From Pseudonocardia kunmingensis (GTDB lineage: Bacteria; Actinomycetota; Actinomycetes; Mycobacteriales; Pseudonocardiaceae), in assembly GCF_006716445.1 (NCBI RefSeq), contig NZ_VFPA01000001.1:1922001-1986000 (forward strand): a DNA stretch of 64,000 bases, given 5' to 3'. Position 1 is the first letter of the stretch. The number at the start of each line of letters is the position of its first letter. Under the pieces are notes generated by a model that was not told the DNA's origin, did no database searches, and saw only the letters and a program-made list of their open reading frames with translations. Both the position numbers and the translations under genes were made by a program. Positions 25,859-32,774 of the stretch are shown here, one piece after another.

Positions 25859-26115
25859 AGCCGGTTCGCGACCCCCTCGGACGCCTGGATCGCCGCCTGC
25901 ACGGCCTGCTGCACCTCGCCGATGCTGCTGACCGCCTGGGCGAGCAGGCCGTTCGCCTCCGAGACGTCGGACTGCGCACTGCCCTCGGTGACGCGCAGTA
26001 GCGCCCCCTGCGCCTGCTCCAGTGAGGAGTGCGCCTGCTGCAGCGCTCCGAGACTCTCCGAGGCCTTGTCGTTGGCCAGCGCGATGCCGGCCCGGACCTC
26101 TTCGATGCTCGCCAT
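25855..26115 (-). CDS. small coiled-coil protein, first gene of the FtsK-like operon
   Basis: An 86-residue protein (MASIEEVRAGIALANDKASE) rich in Ala, Gln and Ser, predicted as a long helical hairpin. ALQQAHSSLEQAQGALL and GEVQQAVQAAIQASEG are the two helices. It may belong to the DUF6244 group, from memory only. It has no WXG motif, Cys or signal peptide. The ATG at 26115 is preceded by GGGGAGCAGCGGGAC. Being first in the operon and likely abundant, it could be a substrate or scaffold for the ATPase; this is inference. Confidence 0.75.
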   Translation of the reverse strand: MASIEEVRAGIALANDKASESLGALQQAHSSLEQAQGALLRVTEGSAQSDVSEANGLLAQAVSSIGEVQQAVQAAIQASEGVANRL

Positions 26116-26243
26116 GTCCCGCTGCTCCCCTGATCCCCGTACCCGTCACTACCGGTGCAAATCTAACCGCGCAATGGCTACCCGGCGCATGCGGCCCGTT
26201 ACTCGGTTTTTCGCCCCGAACGGCCGCCCTACGCTCGTCCGTC

Positions 26244-26842
26244 GTGGTGCACGGGGACCGCGCGGCGCGGCGCATGATCAGCGATCATGGCAGTCGCGGT
26301 GGTGGTGTCCTGATCGGGGCACCGGCCGTCGACTCGCTCGGCAACGGACTGTTCCTCCCCCTGTCGCTGGTCTACTTCGTGCAGCTCACCGAGGTGCCGC
26401 TCGCCCTGGTCGGGGTGCTGCTCAGCGTGGCCAACGCGGTCACCCCGCCGATCCCGGTGTGGGCCGGCACCCTCGCAGGTGTTGCAGGCCGCCGGGTTCC
26501 TGGCCTACGCCTGGGTAGCGGGGCCCGTGGGCATCCTCGTCTCGGCGTCGCTGGTCGCGATCGGGGTGCGGTTCTTCTGGTCGTCGGTGTTCACCGCCAT
26601 CGCCGACCACGTGGACGGCGGCCCTGAGCAGCATGATGCTCGGACTCGCCACGTTCCAGTACTCGTTCGCGGTCTCCTCGATCATCGCTCCCGCGTTCTT
26701 CGCCACGCTGTTCGAGCTGCTCCCCGCGGCCCCGTGGATCGCACTGGGCCTGCTCAACGCCGCGAGCGTCGCCGGGGTGCTGCTGCTGGAGCGCAGGCTG
26801 CCCGCCCGTGCCCTGCGCGGGCCCGCGTCGTCTGTCACTTGA
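26244..26842 (+). pseudogene. MFS transporter remnant with frameshifts and internal deletions
   Basis: Three frames each hold a piece of one MFS protein in the right order. The first has helices 1-2 (VDSLGNGLFLPLSLVYFVQL). The second has a mid segment from about 26479 (QAAGFLAYAWVAGPVGILV, then FFWSSVFTAIADH). The third, from 26633, has the last helices (MMLGLATFQYSFAV to LLLERRLPARAL). About 600 bp remain of an expected 1200 or more. The loop after helix 2 and most of the central helices are missing. The gene is therefore decayed and not functional. The GTG at 26244 is only a nominal start. Confidence 0.8.
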
Positions 26843-26868
26843 CGGTTACGTAGAACTTCGGTTACAAA
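26839..26868 (+). promoter_or_regulatory. promoter of the ArsR/SRPBCC pair with repeated GGTTAC
   Basis: TTGACG (26839-26844), an 18-bp spacer and TACAAA (26863-26868) make a good sigma-A promoter. The hexamer ends 6 bp before the GTG at 26875, so transcription probably starts at or near the start codon and the mRNA would be leaderless. Two GGTTAC copies (26844-26849 and 26860-26865) sit in the spacer edges, and GTTACGTAGAAC is a near-palindrome. These may be the operator for the ArsR protein. Confidence 0.55.
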
Positions 26869-26874
26869 AGGCGG

Positions 26875-27195
26875 GTGTCCGACGACGCCGTGTTCGAGGC
26901 CCTCGCCGACCCCACGCGCCGGCGCATCCTCGAGCTCGTCGCCTCCGGCGAGCGCACCGCGGGCGAGCTCGCCGCCGAGTTCGCGACGTCGCGGCCCGCC
27001 GTCTCGCGGCACCTGCGGGTGCTGCGCGACGCCGGGCTCGTCGCGTGGCGGGGCGAGGCGCAGCGGCGCCTCTACCGGCTCGACGCGGCCCCGCTCGCCG
27101 AGGCCGGGGCGTGGATCGAGCGCACGCGCAGCAACTGGGCCGTCCGCCTGGACGCCTTCGAGAAGCACCTGGACGAGAGGTGGAACGACGCATGA
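26875..27195 (+). CDS. ArsR-family winged-helix regulator
   Basis: A 106-residue protein. FEALADPTRRRILELVASGE opens the winged helix and TSRPAVSRHLRVLRDAGLV is the recognition region. RLYRLD forms the wing. It lacks the ELCVCDL-type metal site, placing it with the SRPBCC-linked ArsR group. The GTG at 26875 starts MSDDAVFEAL, usual for this group. Its stop overlaps the ATG of the SRPBCC gene by 4 bp, a very common pair in actinobacteria. It probably represses its own two-gene operon. Confidence 0.92.
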   Translation: MSDDAVFEALADPTRRRILELVASGERTAGELAAEFATSRPAVSRHLRVLRDAGLVAWRGEAQRRLYRLDAAPLAEAGAWIERTRSNWAVRLDAFEKHLDERWNDA

Positions 27196-27701
27196 GCGAG
27201 CACCCCGACACGACCCCCTCCCGCGACGACCGGCGCGGCACGCTGGGCGTCGGCGAGGACGGGCAGTGGCAGATCCGCTTCGAGCGCCGCGTGCCGCACC
27301 CGCCCGAACGGGTGTGGGAGGCGCTCGTCGACGTCGACCAGCAGGACCGCTGGGTGCCGGGCGTGCGGATCCACGCGCGCGTCGGCGGCCCGGTCGTCTT
27401 CGACTTCGACGCCGAGGGCCGCGCCGAGGGCGAGGTGCTGCGGGTCGACCCGCCACGCGCGCTGGAGCACACCTGGCTGTGGCCGGACGAGCCGGCGTCG
27501 ACCGTCCGCTGGGAGATCAGCGCGGACGGCGACGGTTCGGTGCTGGTGCTGCTGCACCGACCGCTGCGCTCCGAGCCCGCCTCCGACTACGCCACGGGCT
27601 GGCACGCGATGCTCGACGCGCTGGCCGCCCACCTGGACGGCGAGACCCCCGCCGAGCCGGACTACGCCGCCCTGAGCGAGGTGTACGCGGCATCGCGCTG
27701 A
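27192..27701 (+). CDS. SRPBCC domain protein (AHSA1-like)
   Basis: A 169-residue protein with the START/Bet v1-like fold. The pattern is IRFERRVPHPPERVWEALVD, then WVPGVRIHARVGGPVVFDF, then a final helix after GWHAMLDALAAHLDG. That is the AHSA1/polyketide-cyclase-like cavity protein usually co-encoded with ArsR. An N-terminal stretch of about 20 disordered residues precedes the fold. The ligand is unknown. ATG start inside the ArsR stop, so translation is coupled. Confidence 0.88.
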   Translation: MSEHPDTTPSRDDRRGTLGVGEDGQWQIRFERRVPHPPERVWEALVDVDQQDRWVPGVRIHARVGGPVVFDFDAEGRAEGEVLRVDPPRALEHTWLWPDEPASTVRWEISADGDGSVLVLLHRPLRSEPASDYATGWHAMLDALAAHLDGETPAEPDYAALSEVYAASR

Positions 27702-27813
27702 CGCCGCGCGGGAGGTCCGCGGAAGGTCGATGCGATTGGGTCTTGCACTGGGGCCGCTCCGCGTTCGAAGGTGACCACTTCCCCCTCGGGCGAGCACGGC
27801 GGAGGTTCTTCAG

Positions 27814-28665
27814 ATGTCGGATGGGTCCCGCGTGGTGCGGGCGGCGTTGCTGCAGGCCAAGTGGACGGGCGACACCGCGTCCATGATCGAGGTGCACGAG
27901 TCCTACGCCCGCTCGGCCGCCGAGCAGGGGGCGCGGGTGATGGGGTTCCAGGAGGTCTTCAACGCCCCGTACTTCTGCCAGGTGCAGGAGGCGGAGCACT
28001 ACCGGTGGGCCGAGTCCGTCCCGGACGGCCCGACGGTGCAGCGCATGCAGGCGCTCGCCCGGGAGACCGGGATGGTGCTGGTCGTGCCGGTCTTCGAGAT
28101 CGAGAGCGCGGGCAACTACTACAACACCGCCGCCGTGATCGACGCCGACGGCAGCTACCTGGGCAAGTACCGCAAGCACCACATCCCGCAGGTCAAGGGC
28201 TTCTGGGAGAAGTACTACTTCAAGCCGGGCAACCTCGGCTGGCCGGTCTTCGACACCGCGGTCGGCAAGGTCGGCGTCTACATCTGCTACGACCGGCACT
28301 TCCCGGAGGGCTGGCGCGCGCTCGGCCTCGCGGGCGCGCAGATCGTGTTCAACCCGTCGGCCACGAGCCGCAGCCTGTCGTCCTACCTGTGGAAGCTCGA
28401 GCAGCCGGCCGCGGCCGTGGCCAACGAGTACTTCGTGGCGGCGATCAACCGCGTCGGCGTGGAGGAGTACGGCGACAACGACTTCTACGGCACGAGCTAC
28501 TTCGTCGATCCCCGCGGGCAGTTCGTCGGGGAGGTCGCGAGCGGCTCCGACGAGGAGCTCCTGGTCCGCGACCTCGATCTCGGGCTGATCGACGAGGTGC
28601 GCCAGCAATGGGCGTTCTACCGCGACCGGCGTCCCGACGCCTACGGGCCGCTGGTGCAGTCATGA
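27814..28665 (+). CDS. nitrilase-superfamily C-N hydrolase, probable beta-ureidopropionase
   Basis: A 283-residue amidase of the nitrilase superfamily. The catalytic triad is visible: Glu in GFQEVFNAPYF (about 48), Lys in GKYRKHHIP (about 119) and Cys in VYICYDRHFPEG (about 158). Members closest in motif remove carbamoyl groups, as beta-ureidopropionase or N-carbamoylputrescine amidase do. The operon continues with an aminotransferase and a dihydropyrimidinase, which favours hydrolysis of N-carbamoyl-beta-alanine to beta-alanine, CO2 and ammonia. Its stop overlaps the next ATG by 4 bp. Confidence 0.88.
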   Translation: MSDGSRVVRAALLQAKWTGDTASMIEVHESYARSAAEQGARVMGFQEVFNAPYFCQVQEAEHYRWAESVPDGPTVQRMQALARETGMVLVVPVFEIESAGNYYNTAAVIDADGSYLGKYRKHHIPQVKGFWEKYYFKPGNLGWPVFDTAVGKVGVYICYDRHFPEGWRALGLAGAQIVFNPSATSRSLSSYLWKLEQPAAAVANEYFVAAINRVGVEEYGDNDFYGTSYFVDPRGQFVGEVASGSDEELLVRDLDLGLIDEVRQQWAFYRDRRPDAYGPLVQS

Positions 28666-29954
28666 GCGGCCCCGACGACCTGCTCGCCCGCACCCGCGCG
28701 GTCCTGCCGTCGTGGCTGGCGGTCTACTACCAGGAGCCCATCGAGATCGAGCGGGGCGAGGGCCGCCACGTCTGGGACGCCGACGGCCGCCGCTACCTGG
28801 ACTTCTTCGGCGGCATCCTCACCACGATGACCGCGCACGCGCTGCCCGAGGTCACCAAGGCCGTCTCCGACCAGGCCGGGCGGATCATCCACAGCTCCAC
28901 GCTGTACCTGAACCGGCCGATGGTGGAGCTCGCCGAGCAGATCGCCGCCGTCTCCGACATCCCGGACGCGAAGGTCTTCCTCACGACGTCGGGCACCGAG
29001 GCCAACGACACCGCGCTGCTGCTGGCCAGCTCGCTGCGCCGGTCGAACCAGATCCTGGCCCTGCGCAACAGCTACCACGGCCGGTCGTTCTCGACGGTGG
29101 CGATCACCGGGAACCGGACGTGGTCGCCCACGTCGCTCTCCCCGTTCCAGGTCTACTACGTGCACGGCGGGCAGCAGTACCGCTCGCCCTACGCGGGGCT
29201 CTCGGACGGCGAGTACATCGCCGCCTGCGTGACCGACCTGAACGAGGTGCTCGACCAGGCGGGCGGCGACGTGGCCGCGCTGATCGCCGAGCCGATCCAG
29301 GGCGTCGGCGGCTTCACCTCCGGCCCGGACGGCCTGCTCGGCGCGTTCGCCGACGTGCTGCGCGAGCGCGGCATCCTCTGGATCTCCGACGAGGTGCAGA
29401 CCGGCTGGGGCCGCACCGGCGAGCACTTCTGGGGCTGGCAGGCACATGGCTCGACGCCCGACATCGTCACCTTCGCCAAGGGCATCGGCAACGGGCTGTC
29501 GATGGGCGGGGTGATCGCCCGCGCCGAGGTGATGGACTGCCTCGGCGCCAACTCGATCTCGACGTTCGGCGGCTCGCCGCTGACGTCGGCGGGCGCGCTG
29601 GCCAACCTGCGGTACCTGCTGGACCACGACCTGCAGGGCAACGCCGCCCGGCACGGGCCGACGCTGCTGGACGGCCTGCGGGCACACGGGTCGCCGATCA
29701 TCGGCGACGTCCGCGGCAAGGGCTTGATGATCGGTGTCGAGCTCGTGCGCCCGGGCACCGGCAGCCCGGGCGAGCCGGCACCCGAGCTGGCCAACGCCGT
29801 GCTGGAGGCCTGCAAGCGCCGCGGGCTGCTCGTCGGGAAGGGCGGGCTGCACGGCAACGCACTGCGCATCGCCCCGCCGCTCACCCTCACCGCCGAGGAG
29901 GCCGAAGAGGGGCTGGCCATCCTCGTGGCCGCGATCGAGGAGGTCACGCCGTGA
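28662..29954 (+). CDS. class III PLP-dependent aminotransferase
   Basis: A 430-residue fold-type I enzyme. FLTTSGTEANDTALLLA binds the PLP phosphate, ISDEVQTGWGRTGEHFWG holds the Asp that pairs with the pyridine nitrogen, and TFAKGIGNGLSMGG contains the Schiff-base Lys. The sequence type is that of AGXT2-like beta-alanine/3-aminoisobutyrate:pyruvate or alanine:glyoxylate transaminases. Between a ureidopropionase and a dihydropyrimidinase it most likely converts beta-alanine to malonate semialdehyde. Both its ends overlap the neighbouring genes by 4 bp. Confidence 0.9.
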   Translation: MSGPDDLLARTRAVLPSWLAVYYQEPIEIERGEGRHVWDADGRRYLDFFGGILTTMTAHALPEVTKAVSDQAGRIIHSSTLYLNRPMVELAEQIAAVSDIPDAKVFLTTSGTEANDTALLLASSLRRSNQILALRNSYHGRSFSTVAITGNRTWSPTSLSPFQVYYVHGGQQYRSPYAGLSDGEYIAACVTDLNEVLDQAGGDVAALIAEPIQGVGGFTSGPDGLLGAFADVLRERGILWISDEVQTGWGRTGEHFWGWQAHGSTPDIVTFAKGIGNGLSMGGVIARAEVMDCLGANSISTFGGSPLTSAGALANLRYLLDHDLQGNAARHGPTLLDGLRAHGSPIIGDVRGKGLMIGVELVRPGTGSPGEPAPELANAVLEACKRRGLLVGKGGLHGNALRIAPPLTLTAEEAEEGLAILVAAIEEVTP

Positions 29955-31345
29955 GCCGCACGCTGATCCGCAACGGCCTGGTGATCACCGCGTCGGACGA
30001 GCTGAGCGCCGACGTCCTCATCGAGGACGAGAAGATCGTCGCGGTCGTCGACCCTGCGGTGGCGCAGGGCTTCACCGCCGACACCGTCATCGACGCCACG
30101 GACCGCTACGTCATCCCCGGCGGCGTGGACGCCCACACGCACATGGAGATGCCGTTCGGCGGCACCGTCGCGTCCGACACGTTCGAGACCGGCACCCGGG
30201 CCGCCGCATGGGGCGGCACCACCACGATCGTCGACTTCGCGATCCAGCCCCGCGGCGGCTCGCTGCGCGAGGGCCTCGACGCATGGCACGCGAAGGCCGA
30301 CGGCAACTGCGCCGTCGACTACGCCTTCCACATGATCATGTCCGATGTCACCGACTCCTCCCTCAAGGAGATGGAGGCCCTGATCGGGGAGGGCATCACC
30401 AGCTTCAAGCTGTTCATGGCCTACCCGGGCAACCTCTACAGCGACGACGGGCGGATCCTGCGCGCGCTGCAGAAGGGCGCCGAGACCGGCGGGCTGATCA
30501 TGATGCACGCCGAGAACGGCATCGCGATCGACGTGCTCGTGGAGCAGGCGCTGGCCCGCGGCCAGAGCGACCCGCGCTACCACGGCGTGGTGCGCCACGC
30601 GCTGCTCGAGGCCGAGGCCACGCACCGGGCGATCAAGCTCGCGCAGGTCGCGGGGGCGCCGATCTACATCGTGCACCTGTCGGCGATCGAGGCGCTGGCC
30701 GAGATCACCCGCGCCCGCGACGAGGGCTACAACGCCTTCGCCGAGACCTGCCCGCAGTACCTCTACCTCTCGACGGCGGACCTGGCCCGGCCGGGCTTCG
30801 AGGGCGCCAAGTACGTCTGCTCCACACCGCTGCGCCCGGTGGACCACCAGGCGGCGCTGTGGCGCGGGCTGCGCACCGACGACCTGTCGGTGGTGTCCAC
30901 CGACCACTGCCCGTTCTGCTTCAAGGACCAGAAGGAGCTGGGGCTCGGGGACTTCTCCAAGATCCCCAACGGGCTGCCGGGCGTCGAGACCCGGATGGAC
31001 CTGCTGCACCAGGCCGTGCTCGACGGGCACATCGGGCGGCGGCGCTGGATCGAGATCGCCTGCGCCACGCCGGCCCGGATGTTCGGGCTGTACCCGCGCA
31101 AGGGCACCATCGCCCCGGGCGCGGACGCCGACGTGGTCGTCTACGACCCGGCCGCCCAGCAGGTGCTGTCGGCGCAGACGCACCACATGAACGTCGACTA
31201 CTCGGCCTACGAGGGCAAAGCGATCACCGGCCGCGCGGAGACCGTGATCTCCCGGGGCCGGGTGATCGTCGACGATGGCGAGTACCGCGGGAGCGCCGGC
31301 CACGGCCGCTTCCAACAGCGGTCGACGTGCCAGTACCTCAAATGA
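29951..31345 (+). CDS. hydA: dihydropyrimidinase / D-hydantoinase
   Basis: A 464-residue cyclic amidohydrolase. The metal ligands are in GGVDAHTHMEMPFGG (HxH, about 58-60), the carboxylated Lys in TSFKLFMAYPG, later His in MHAENG and IVHLSA, and the Asp in STDHCPF. It opens the ring of dihydrouracil or 5-substituted hydantoins to carbamoyl amino acids. The expected length for the family is 455-475. The GTG at 29951 overlaps the aminotransferase stop. Together with the two preceding genes it forms the lower part of reductive pyrimidine breakdown. Confidence 0.93.
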   Translation: MSRTLIRNGLVITASDELSADVLIEDEKIVAVVDPAVAQGFTADTVIDATDRYVIPGGVDAHTHMEMPFGGTVASDTFETGTRAAAWGGTTTIVDFAIQPRGGSLREGLDAWHAKADGNCAVDYAFHMIMSDVTDSSLKEMEALIGEGITSFKLFMAYPGNLYSDDGRILRALQKGAETGGLIMMHAENGIAIDVLVEQALARGQSDPRYHGVVRHALLEAEATHRAIKLAQVAGAPIYIVHLSAIEALAEITRARDEGYNAFAETCPQYLYLSTADLARPGFEGAKYVCSTPLRPVDHQAALWRGLRTDDLSVVSTDHCPFCFKDQKELGLGDFSKIPNGLPGVETRMDLLHQAVLDGHIGRRRWIEIACATPARMFGLYPRKGTIAPGADADVVVYDPAAQQVLSAQTHHMNVDYSAYEGKAITGRAETVISRGRVIVDDGEYRGSAGHGRFQQRSTCQYLK

Positions 31346-31356
31346 CGGTCAACACC

Positions 31357-31421
31357 CCGCACCTTGGAGCCACATTGCTGTCCTGGCGGCCGAAAAACAG
31401 CAGTAAGGCTCCACGGTGCGC
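31357..31421. repeat. 65-bp dispersed palindrome, copy 2
   Basis: Same architecture as 18394-18458: 27-nt arms, 11-nt centre, total 65 bp. The arms share CCGCACC, TGGAGCC, GCTGT and their complements, while the centre (TGGCGGCCGAA) is unrelated to that of the other copy. It begins 11 bp after the dihydropyrimidinase stop and ends 18 bp before the F420-type oxidoreductase gene. It may end or attenuate transcription between them. Confidence 0.85.
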
Positions 31422-31439
31422 TCGGGGCGGGAGCACGTG

Positions 31440-32441
31440 ATGGACGTGGGGCTCGTCCTTCAGACCGATCCGCCTGCTCGGGCCGTCGTCGACCTCATGG
31501 TGAGGGGTGAGTCGCTGGGGTTCAGCCACGGCTGGACGTTCGACTCGCACGTCCTGTGGCAGGAGCCCTACGTCCTCTACCCGCGGATCCTGGAGCGGAC
31601 GTCACGGCTGGTCGTCGGGCCGATGGTGACCAACCCGGCGACCCGCGACTGGACGGTCATCGCCTCCATGCACGCCACGCTGGGCGAGCAGTTCGGCAAC
31701 CGGACGGTCTGCGGCATCGGTCGCGGCGACTCCGCCGTGCGCGTGCAGGGCCGCCCGCCCACCACGCTGGCGCGGCTCGAGGAGTCGATCCACGTGATCC
31801 GTGAGCTCGCCGAGGGCCGGGCCGTGGAGATGCACGGTACGACCGTGCAGATCCCCTGGGTCGCCGAGGGCGCGCAGCTGCCGGTGTGGATGGCCGGGTA
31901 CGGCCCGAAGGCGCTCGACCTCGTCGGGCGCGCCGCCGACGGGTTCATCCTGCAGCTCGCCGACCCCTACCTCGTGGAGTGGACGATCAAGACGGTGCGG
32001 GCCGCGGCGGAGGCCGCGGGCCGCGACCCGGCATCGATCACGATGTGCGTGGCCGCGCCCGCGTACGTCGGCGAGGACCTGGGCCACGCCCGCGACCAGT
32101 GCCGCTGGTTCGGCGGGATGGTGGGCAACCACGTCGCCGACCTCGTCACGCGCTACGGCGAGGGGTCGGCGGCCGTGCCCGCGGCGCTCACCGCCTACAT
32201 CGCGGGCCGCGACGGCTACGACTACAGCCACCACGGCCGCGCGGGGAACCGGTCCACCGACTTCGTGCCCGACGAGGTCGTCGACCGCTTCTGCCTGCTC
32301 GGCCCGCCCGCGGCCCAGCTGGAGCGGCTCGCCGAGCTGCGGGAGCTGGGGGTCGACCAGTTCGCTGTCTACGCCATGCACGACGCCCGCGAGTCGACGA
32401 TCGAGGCGTACGGCGCCTCGGTCATCCCCGCGCTCTCCTGA
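31440..32441 (+). CDS. LLM-class F420-type oxidoreductase, TIGR03842-like
   Basis: A 333-residue barrel enzyme of the luciferase-like superfamily. LGFSHGWTFDSHVLWQEPY and GPMVTNPATRDWTV are hallmarks of the TIGR03842 group. LPVWMAGYGPKALDLVG contributes to the flavin/F420 site. As far as I recall, that group has no assigned function. It follows dihydropyrimidinase in the same direction, so a role in the same pathway, perhaps on the pyrimidine ring, is possible. The ATG at 31440 is preceded by GGGCGGGAGCACG. F420 use is likely but not proven by sequence. Confidence 0.85.
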   Translation: MDVGLVLQTDPPARAVVDLMVRGESLGFSHGWTFDSHVLWQEPYVLYPRILERTSRLVVGPMVTNPATRDWTVIASMHATLGEQFGNRTVCGIGRGDSAVRVQGRPPTTLARLEESIHVIRELAEGRAVEMHGTTVQIPWVAEGAQLPVWMAGYGPKALDLVGRAADGFILQLADPYLVEWTIKTVRAAAEAAGRDPASITMCVAAPAYVGEDLGHARDQCRWFGGMVGNHVADLVTRYGEGSAAVPAALTAYIAGRDGYDYSHHGRAGNRSTDFVPDEVVDRFCLLGPPAAQLERLAELRELGVDQFAVYAMHDARESTIEAYGASVIPALS

Positions 32442-32456
32442 GCGAGAAGGAGCCCT

Positions 32457-32753
32457 GTGTCCGGATACGTCATCCTGAACGGCGAGGTCACCGACCCCGA
32501 CGCCTACGAGGAGTACAAGGCGGGAGCCCAGCGGGTCGTCGCCGAGCACGGCGGGCGCTTCCTCGCCCGCGGCGGCGCGGCCACCGTGGTGGAGGGCGAG
32601 TGGCTGCCGCGGGTCGTGGTGGTCGAGTTCCCCAGCTACGACGCCGCGCTCGCCTTCTACCGGTCACCGGAGTACCAGCGGCTGGTCGAGATCCGGAAGG
32701 CGTGCAGCACCGCGTCGGTCGTGATCGTCGAAGGAGCTCCCGCCCCGCAGTGA
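32457..32753 (+). CDS. DUF1330 domain protein
   Basis: A 98-residue ferredoxin-like alpha/beta protein. The DUF1330 pattern is clear: an N-terminal strand GYVILNGEVTDPDAYEEY, then GGRFLARGG and VVVVEFPSYDAALAFYRSPE. Family members form dimers, and their function is unknown. It begins 15 bp after the F420-type oxidoreductase with the GTG at 32457, GAGAAGGAG upstream, and is probably co-transcribed. A small monooxygenase-like or isomerase role for the upstream enzyme's product is a guess only. Confidence 0.9.
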   Translation: MSGYVILNGEVTDPDAYEEYKAGAQRVVAEHGGRFLARGGAATVVEGEWLPRVVVVEFPSYDAALAFYRSPEYQRLVEIRKACSTASVVIVEGAPAPQ

Positions 32754-32774
32754 TCCACCCCGCCGGCGCGTCGC

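Noticed and set aside
22405..26115. Calling the FtsK-like operon a type VII secretion locus
   Set aside because: No EccB, EccD, EccE, mycosin or WXG motif is present and the ATPase has no membrane helices, so only a distant resemblance is claimed.
27702..27813. A tRNA-like GTTCGAA stretch before the C-N hydrolase gene
   Set aside because: No acceptor or anticodon stem can be built around it; only the T-loop-like heptamer is present.
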